DNA from: Dactylonectria macrodidyma
Lineage: Eukaryota; Ascomycota; Sordariomycetes; Hypocreales; Nectriaceae
Reading direction: 5' to 3'
NCBI GenBank assembly: GCA_020744425.1
Contig: JAGMUV010000020.1
Location: forward strand, 372,001-436,000
DNA length: 64,000 nucleotides
Within the stretch, counting starts at the first letter, position 1; the number at the start of each line of letters is the position of its first letter. The notes below the pieces were generated by a model that searched no databases, was not told the origin of the DNA, and worked only from the letters and a program-made list of their open reading frames with translations. Below, in pieces: positions 54,801 to 64,000 of the stretch. The translations under genes and the position numbers were made by a program.

Positions 54801-57800
54801 GGATGTGTTAGGTGGGAGATGGCTCTCGGCGATTGCTGAAGGATACTTTATATAGACAACTCCTCTCCATTCATCTCAGTGACTAGACATTATCATGGAC
54901 GCCGACCCTGAGTAATCGTTAGCTTAAGCCGTGAACCATAACCTCAATCCCCGAATGTGCCAGCGGCCAGCTTTAACCAGCCACTGGGTTGGTCGCCGAA
55001 TATGTGGGTCCTTCGGCGATGTGGGGTTGAACCCTCCGAGGGAGGTCGCCGAGACGGGCAATGGCTTCAACATGATGTCACGCCCATCGGGCTTTTGTTT
55101 TATGGGCTTTTACATGTGCCATTACATCGAGGATGGCATTTTATATGATAATCGCCGTCACCAGAAGTTGAATTACGTTGGCGAGGTCCCTGGCCCCCAC
55201 TTGGGAATGGGGTCAAGTCTCCGCCCAGGGTTAGGGCACCACACACGGATAATGCAGCTTTGGCACAGGTCAGGTCATCCAATAAAGCAATTTGGCGCAG
55301 TGGAAGCGCGGTATGTTTACAATATCTACCGTAATAACTCATGAGTTCGAAAACTAACTCTCCTCAGCCGGGCTCATAACCCGGAGGTCGCACGATCGAA
55401 ACGTGCAATTGCTAGGCAATACATCTCATAAAAGGTGTTCCTCTTTTTTTGTCCCAAGTTGAAGTTAGGGATACTAAAGAGATGACTGATGATTTTAATC
55501 CATTGGACTTATTTGTAACGTCTTGCTTTGCATGCTAACACGCGCTACAGCTTTTCCCAGTCCAACGCCAAAACCACCCTCCTTTGGCAGTTCCATGAAA
55601 CGGTCCCATTGTGGGCCTAGGTTAGATACAATTAGCCGAATAAGCTGCTTTCCAGCATCCTTCGCTACCCAAGCATTGCGACATTTATATAGAAGCACAC
55701 CCAGTGGACGAGAATGACAAGAGCTTCAGACTGCCTTTCTTTTAGAGCACCTACAAACGCCAATGGTGCAGATACTAGAAAGGTCGCCCTGGCCTGAGTA
55801 CGTAGTTGTTTGTGTTCAATATTCTTTTGGTATAGAGTGCAGGCCAATTTTAGATATGTCGTTGCTTTCTGACATACATTGAGCCGGGTCTGCTCCATAT
55901 TTGAATGAGTCAACATAGAGTCAACAGTTCTTAGACCATCTTCCGCCTCTGACGAAATGAAGTCGGAGTGCCCGGGTCAAGCCCCACGGAAAGGTAAATA
56001 TGTCGTATCTCTGACATTTGGATAGTGGTCCAGTGATCTCTTGCCATTATCTTACCAAGGTGGATAAGAAGGAGATAGTCTCCAAACTTTTTGATGAAAA
56101 TGGTAATATCCTTTTGTGAACTTGATAGAGTGTCATGGAGAGAAGAATATCCTAGGAGAAGTGAAAACATGAAGCGTGGAAGGATACCGTGTGCTGAAGA
56201 ATCTATTGCCGAATCATTGTGAAGGGAGAATGCCCTCCCTTGAAATTGTATGCTCAGCAGACGGTAGTTGGTCGACCTTGATGGGTTTTGTAGGCTATGT
56301 TGGAGGGCGGATAGAGCGTGGAGTGCATCCATGACGTAGTGGATTTCCAGGGCAGGTTTCAATATGTCGGATATGATGGCCGGGGATAATTCGTCGCACA
56401 TGATAAACTCTGCGGGATTGGTTGTGACATGAACAAGGAGCGACATGTGCTGCAAGCTGAAGACGGGCTGGCTTTGTGGCTGGGGCAATAACCCATTTGT
56501 AATGCTGGTTCTAGGCGCAAGGATGGGCTGCTCGCTTGCATAGGAACAGTGGCGTTCATTTGTCAAGCAGTTGACGCATTGCTGCCGCATCTCATCGCAC
56601 TTGACATGGATCTTTGCATGCTCTGCATCCGCCACAGGACTTCTTATGGGCACGACGAGGCCGAAACTCCGACATGACTGGAAGAGAATCATGTGTTGGA
56701 AATATTTGGTAAGGCAGGAAATAGTGAGGGGACCCCTATACCTGGCTGGCTGGGGCTTGGAGAGAGAGCTACAAGGTCCAAACAAGTGGAGATTGAGCGT
56801 TGGAGGAATTGAGATCTGGCCCAAGTTGCTGTGAGGAGGTAGCTTAGCCAGAAGGGTGGGGGTGATTAAACTCGTTAATAGCCCATCACAAAGAAGAGAG
56901 GTTGCCGGCATCATTTTAGTTTAGTACATTGATTAAATCATCAGATTCAGCCTCCACAGTCATTTGCATTAAACCGTTACGGTATAGTTCACCAAATTGC
57001 CCTCGGCATGGGGGACTAGATGGCAAATATTGATAACTGTAAACCTAAGGGGTTTTTTGAATGACAAAATAACCAAATCAAAATGATATACAGATCACGA
57101 CTCTGAGTTCAATTAATCGCTACCTAGCCTAAGAAGGATTGCTCTATTATATTAAGCAATGAAATAAAGAATCCTAATACCCTGTACTTCATCAGGCCCT
57201 CGTACAGAAGTGATAAGTAGGCTCAATCACATTTCATGAAAAGTACAAGGGAGGCCTAGATATCAGCGCATAGCAAGCACCCGACTATGGCGATTTTGTT
57301 AGTCAGCCGCGGTGGAAACAGGTTTGAAGATGATGCCTCAAATGACCACCCACGAGTCAAAGCCGAGGCTTTTAGAGCAGCGAGCCTTGGGAGCGATCGA
57401 GCTTCCAGGTGTCATGTTCCATTGTCTCTACGAAATGCAATCTACTAGCTTAACATTGGAGAAGTACGAAGGTCTAGCACAATGAACAGATGAGAAATGT
57501 CTTGTATTACTAAAGATTATTGACGTTGGTACTCATTTAGGGCCTAAAACCTCCTCTGTAAGACCGCCATAGGCCTGTGACTAACAGCATATCAAGCATC
57601 ATTCTTCTCCTGACCAACCTTGGCGGCATACTCTAAACCATCGACAACATCCTGGACCTGCGACAAGAACGGTGAGTGGCCGGCATTGGAGTGAAAGCTC
57701 GCAGCATTTGGCCCAAGCAAAGCTGCCATTCCCTGCTGGACCGCCAGAGGCAGAGCCTGGTCGGCGTCACAGAAGAAGAACATGGCCTCCATGTCATGCC

Positions 57801-60800
57801 AGGGCTCATATGTGACGGCGTCGGTAAAAACCGGGGCCGACTGGTGTTTTATCGCGGCAATGGCCTTTCTCTGCGCCTCGGGTTCCATGTCGTTATAGAA
57901 GATGACCTCGGGTGTATCTGCGTGGACGTAATTCCCCTGGAGAGTCACGAGTCAGCGGCAAAGTCTTATAAGTTGTCTCGATCCCGATGTGAGCTACAAA
58001 GCCTCACAGAGTGGATGGGGACCTTTACGTCAAACTTCATCCAGGGCAAAAACTGGCCACCCAGCATCTCCTTGATGCTCTTACCTAGCGGCGTCACGAA
58101 AGCCGCCAGATAGACAAACATGATGACGCCGCCACTCAGACCCTGCTTGGCCCGCTGCTTGTAGCCTAGTCCCTCGACAGCATTGGCACCAACTAGCCCA
58201 CCGTATGAATGCACGACGAGCACAATGGCCGTTCCCTCATCGGCGAGGCGCTGGAGCACGGCCCTCAGCGCGGCGGCATCGTCGGAAAGGCCCTTAGTTG
58301 GCGGCTCGGCCCCGACAGAGGGATAGTTGACGGCTTCAGTGGACCAACCTCTGGCATCAAGAGCATCACGTACGAGATTGAAACAATCAGCGGTATGCCA
58401 GGCTCCTGGCGCGAAGACCATGGTTGGCTTGATGGTGGTGGCCATGATGAGGGGGGTATGAGTCTCAAGCTGGAAAATGAGGACTATAGGAATGGACAAA
58501 ACGAAAGAATATGCTGGGGCGATGTATAGGGATATATATTCAGAGTCAAGATGCGTGGCGTCACTTGTGGGGTGTGGGGTATGGGGTACGGGGTATCTAG
58601 GTTAGGTTGGTGGCGGGGAAGGAGAGGGGGATTCTACAAGGTTCCGAAGGGGCTACGGATGGCGGGTTTTTCTCTCTTGAAGCGCTACTTTTTATGATTC
58701 GCCCGCTTCTCCTTTCATCTTAATATAGGGAGGGTTACCTAGTGTCAAATCCCATATCGTCCATCTGAACAACCGAAAACTTTGCAAAGTAACCATCGGA
58801 TACCGGAGCAAATCATTGGTTACTTGCTCCCTTACGGAAGCGGGAAAGCATTGCCTATCGGATCTTGGCCCCTAGGTGTCGGATCACGGGCCCTAAGGCT
58901 CGCTTGGTTGATGGAGGCAACCTGTAAAGACTAGCTACATGTAGTTCGCATTAAATTTAGTCGATGCCACTAAGGAGATTGTACGAGTTAGCGTTATGCG
59001 GCGTGAGGGGGAATAGCTCGATCAGCCCTCGGCTCTTGTCGTAAGTGTGCGGCAAATGCCGAGTGAGAAATCTAGCTTACTGCAGTTTGTCGATCTTTTG
59101 CCGTAGTGGGTAGTTGCGACGAGGGTCGATATACGGGTCAGACATCTACCACCCTGGCTTCCTCCTGACAATGTGGTTGTTGTGGAGAACGATGATACCT
59201 GTAAAACAGGAATCTATTGTGCCTATTCAGGACCAACATGTCTCAGCATTATTTTCCCAAACAAGAAAGAATAGCGTGCAAGACGGCTTCGCCTCTATTA
59301 ATCTACCCACGTTGTTTCTACCGTACGGTTAGAACTAGGTAGACAGGAGCAAAGTCTTCTCCGACAGATTACTCAAGCATTGAACACGCTAGGTTCGATC
59401 ACCGCCTACCCGCTTGTTTGCTTCCGCTTCACGTCTCCATGCGGAGGCAAGTTTCCACTGCACAGCCACAAGTAGCAGCCCAGCAAGTTGAATAATGATA
59501 CAAATTGTAAATCCAAGTCCCACTCCCACTCCGTTGATCATAGGCATGACGACACTCGTTCCCCCTGCAGCGAAGAGGCACCTCGCGAGGTTTAAGCTAG
59601 CACTAGCCGCTGCAGTGCGGTCCGGGAAGATGTCAACCAGATATGTCATGACAACAGATTGTGTAGAAACAGCCGTCCAACCAGTGACGAATGTAGATAT
59701 AATGGGGACGGCAATGTGGATGTGATGTGGATACTGGATGGTCCAACCGAACACCAGGATCGACACACACTGTAGGAGGGAGAATACCGGCACGAGCCTG
59801 AGCCTGGCAACTTCAATAGGAAACTCCTCGTCGTCATGAGCTGTGAGGATTTGGGCATCTCCTGATTCGATGTTCCCAGCTGGTCGGTTATCATATTTGG
59901 CCTTAACCCGACGATAATCCACATCGAGGAACTTGCCAGTGACAAGTGTGCCCACCATAGAACCGACTCCGTTGGCAATAAAAGTCAAGCCAATCTCAGT
60001 CTCTTCTAGGCTGTAGCGATCCTCGAACAAGGTTGACATGGCAGTGATGCTCATTTGCCAGACAGCGTAGTATATGGCGAGGAAGATAATGATTGGGGCC
60101 GCATGTTTGCTGATAAGAATTCGGAATGGGCCGGTAATATCGACATGCTTTGTGGCCGCGAGCTCAGAAGAAGTATTGTCTGGATTCCACTTCGTTTTTG
60201 TAGAACTCTGATAGATAGAAAGTGGATATCGGGTGATGATGCTGGCTGGTGCCTGTCCTCCATTTGCAACAATCGATCGAAGTGTTTCAGGGAGAAGCAA
60301 GATCAGCAGGCAGAGAAAAATAGCACTGTATATGGTCAAGAACCAAAATATATCTCTCCATCCAAGGGATCCCGCTATCGCACCGCCGATAATTGGACCG
60401 ACGGCGACAGGCACGAGCAAACCAGCCTGAAAGATGCCCATAAGCCCTCCGCGTTCAGCGCGAGTAGTAATATCACCAATGACGCCAGACCCGATGGCGA
60501 TGGTACTCGCGCTTCCCGTGCTCTGTAGGCATCTAAGCGTTATTAGAGTAGCGTAGTTCTTTGTCTCCGCGAGGCCAATGCAAGCGCCGAGAAAGACGAC
60601 GAAGGTGCAGCAATAGGCAATTCGACGGCCCTTGACGTCTGAGATTGGGCCCCAGAGACTCGGTGCGAGACCTTGAAAGATCAAGTACGTCGTGACCGTG
60701 AGGTTGACCAATTCGATCGAGACATTGAGGTCCTTTGCGATAGTTGGCAGTGCAGGAAAGTAGATGTTAGACGCAAATCCCGAGACTGCATCTTTGTTAG

Positions 60801-63800
60801 TCATCAAACTCGACAAGGTATCAGGGTCTCTTACAGGTAGCAGCCGTGGAAACGATTATGACAATCAATGCCTTCTGTCGTTTGTCGAAGATGCTGTAGG
60901 GCTCTTCAGAAACAGGAGGTGATTCTGGTGTCGAGCATGAGTCAGTTTGATCTGGGTCAGAATGAGTGTCGGCGTTCATGTTGGCAAAAAAATGTGTGAA
61001 AGGATGTAATAGTGTGGGAAAGAAGATTGGAGGATAATCACAACTTCAGATGTTCCAAGTCCATAACTTATACACAAGGCCAGAGGCGAAAGGAGATCAT
61101 ACTCAGAGCTTAAAGTGGAAACCCGCCGGAGTTGAGAGTGGAGACGCCGGAGTTGAGCAAAAGTTTGGCGGCCAACAGTGCGTCATCACTCTAACAATGA
61201 ATGGTGGGACCATGATATCCAATCAAGACAAACATAGAACGATGTCTCTCTCTCTCTCTACACCCCTTCCCTACTAAGTCAACATCATTTCTCGGCGAAC
61301 GCGATGAAGCTCAACAGATACAGTACGACGCGGCAGAAATCATGCGTCCCCTGCTCCCTCGCAAAGGCGAAATGCGACCGCGGGGTTGGATGCTGCACCA
61401 GGTGTTCTCAGAGAGGCATGTCATGCACATATCCACAAGCTGCTCCATCAGAGCCATCTCGTGCTGCTGCAAATGACCATAGCAATGTCGCTTTATCATC
61501 TGTGTCTCCAGCCAGTGCAATATCTTCGCCTCAAATCGAATGCCAAGACGTGCTTCACTTCTCCAACCTCGAGCTTTTCTGTCCCATCAATGCAGACGCC
61601 ATCAGCAACCGCTGGCTCAATTCCTACCTTACGATCCCAGGACAGACACTGAAAAACTACCCCCCGACGATCACCGCCCTTATCCGCAGAATCCTCAAGT
61701 CCTATGTCGATGCGACAGTACGCGGCCGTGGCGTCCCGCCTTTCTTGCACTCCTCGCAGACAATGGCTGCGTACGCACAAGCACCTCTGAGTACTTGCCT
61801 GACTTTGATACGCATTTTCGAAAAGCCGTTGCCTGGTGGCGAAACCGCCGCTATGGAAGTGCTGCAAAGGGCTCTGGATGCACTCTACGAAGGGCACGAG
61901 ACGTACGACGACATGATGCAGCTGGCAGCATTCCAAGCTTGTCTCATATACTCCATGGTTCTTTTCGTCAAGGTCGGTCAGGCATCCGTTCCATTCTTTC
62001 GACAAGCAATCATAGAACTTCAGAAAGTTGCGTGCTCCAGTAGCCGCCAAGGGCTGATGTGCCTTGCTGAGCAACAGCGAACCCGCCCAACGTGGGAGTC
62101 CTGGATTGTCGTTGAGTCGAAGCGGCGTGCCTTGTTCACCATGTACATGCTCGACAGCTTACTATTGGCCCAAGACGACCTTCCAACTATGCTAGGTATC
62201 GAATTGCACGGTTTACCAGCACCAGCAAGCAAGATGCTTTGGAGAGCACAGACAAGAGGCGAATGGGAAGCCGAGTACAACATTCATCTTGTAGACTGGC
62301 CTGATGGGGACTTTCGCATAGACGAGCTTTGGCCTGCGCCCGAAGATTTGGACGAAGCTGGCATTCATGCCAGACGGGTTAGGTCAGAACGATGGCTGGA
62401 GAGTGTTGATGAGTATGGAACGTTCATGTACGCGGTAACGAGCTGTACACATGGAACATAAGCTGTGGTTAGTGGCAACGCATCATTCGCAGAGCACTCC
62501 CTCGCCTCGAATAGCCACGCAGGTGTGTATTTCGGGGTGGAATAACTCTTCATCCTCCCGTCTAACCGTGCATCACTAAAAATATCTCCGGAGTTCGGCC
62601 TCAACTCCGCGGGTAAGAGCCCAAGCCAAGAGTTAGCCTTACTCGTGTTCGGAGCGCGCCGATTAGATGCTTTAGGACGTCCGGAGCTGACATCTCAAGT
62701 CCAGTATTGTCGTTGTTCCCCTGTACATACTTAGAGACATGGAATTATATCCAGCCCACGTAACCAATTGCAATGGCGCTGTTTGAGTCACAGCTTCTAA
62801 TCATGACTTTGATCTCTGTCAATTTTCACGAACTCAGTGTCAAGTTTGTTTTCGATTGAATCAAGGGGGGTTAATGTGGTGCAATCATGATTGCGGACGC
62901 AAAACATAACCACCACGCTTCTCTCCATAAGCAGCCGTACTCATTAGCTTGCGTACCTCCTACTTTGATCATCCCGGCTTGGTGACAACCGAAGACCGAA
63001 AAGCCGAGCGACCATTCAGCCGAGATCCTTGGCCACCCTTTCAACCCATTCAAAATCAGGATCATATCCAACATGTATACGCCGATTAAAGCTTTGTGTT
63101 ATATCCTGGTACAAAACTTCGGGGCTCGCAGGACCATCCCCACACAGCTTTTCTGTCGGCTTCACACCCTTGTCCGGTTTTCCGAATTTTGATGCCACGT
63201 CCCAGACTCGGTAGATGACGGATACACGGTTGAGCTTGGAGTGATGTTCCCAGACGAATTTCTCCTTGGCCGAGTCGCCGTGGTGACTCAGAAAAGCGTT
63301 AAGAATGCCGGCCAAGATGATGACGCCTGGTTCGTCTGGTCGAGGATAGCTTGCCCAGGTGTCATGAGGGAAGCAAGTGACAGATCTGAGGTTAGGTGCA
63401 CGAGCAAGTGCTTTTCCAATTTTGTCCTATTGATCAATGTCAGTTTTTCTAGTAGGGTTTGATAAGCTGAGCAGTGGGGTCGACTCACGATTTCCGATTC
63501 TTCCGGCGCAAACTCAAAATGCTCCAACTCAGGGAGGCCCTGGATGATGGTGTCCACGAGTTCTGCGGACAGATACGGAATCTTGCGGCCGCTGATAATT
63601 CCAGAATATGATATCTTTAAAGTTTTTAGTTTTTTGTGCGTGAGGATCGCTCGCAACACAATGCCCTCCAGCCCAGGGTTCGCGGGGGTCTCTGCTGGAT
63701 ACTGATTGTATTCCTGGATTTCCAGAGACGTCAAGGTATCAAACGAAGATAGAAAGTGACATTGGTGTTCCATGTCCGCCTGGTTCTCTTGGGGTGTCGC

Positions 63801-64000
63801 ACTGGCCCCATACTGTGACATGTTTAGGCGAAAATTTCGTACGCCTACGCTTACTGTACGGTCTCGGGACAAAACCAGATTTGTAAGGTGTTGGAAGACA
63901 AGGCTCCGGCCACTGCCGAGATGCCCAAATGAGAGACGTTTCAAGCTGAGAAAATCAATAGCCTTATCTAGCGAATTGATAAACTCCTCGTCAAACCACA

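Overview
The window is nuclear DNA of a filamentous ascomycete (Pezizomycotina; a Sordariomycete, perhaps Hypocreales, is my inference). The evidence is short GT-AG introns of about 47-100 nt with CTAAC/CTGAC branch sites, Zn2Cys6 regulators, HET proteins, PTH11-like receptors, a CFEM domain, a CipC/DUF3759 protein, and a eukaryotic initiator tRNA. Genes lie on both strands with no operons. I worked out most gene models by hand, joining open frames through splice sites that keep phase.

Region 1 (1-15 kb) is an oxidative metabolism block. It holds a ToxD-like enoyl reductase, a secreted GMC oxidoreductase, a CFEM-PTH11 receptor, a heme-thiolate peroxidase, a Zn2Cys6 regulator and a divergent quinone-reductase-like MDR enzyme. 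It could be the edge of a secondary-metabolite cluster, but no backbone synthase is in view.

Region 2 (15-45 kb) is accessory in character. It holds a truncated unknown gene, a CipC-like stress protein, a DUF7708 protein sharing a promoter with a DUF7025-type AAA ATPase, an HSL-like esterase, two HET proteins, two more PTH11-like receptors, a GNAT acetyltransferase, a CorA-like membrane protein, a broken TPR-CHAT gene and a broken ankyrin-like gene. HET, CHAT and NLR-adjacent families are typical of fungal allorecognition and regulated cell death. A 558-bp non-autonomous hAT element (43-bp perfect inverted repeats, 8-bp target duplication) sits inside an intron of one PTH11 gene.

Region 3 (44.7-52.6 kb) has a very large secreted subtilisin-fold protein flanked by two degenerate Ras-like pseudo-GTPases.

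Region 4 (53.8-64 kb) has an ETHE1-like metallo-beta-lactamase-fold protein, an initiator tRNA-Met gene, a frameshifted Zn2Cys6 pseudogene, an alpha/beta hydrolase with a G-quadruplex motif upstream, an MFS exporter divergent from a small Zn2Cys6 regulator with repeated CGG-type sites between them, and an LRR-like gene running off the right edge.

The most unusual item is the tRNAi-Met gene at 55286-55414. It is a perfect initiator cloverleaf interrupted by a 57-nt insertion between positions 26 and 27, not at the usual 37/38. The insertion has mRNA-intron signals: GTATGT, an ACTAAC branch site and a terminal CAG.
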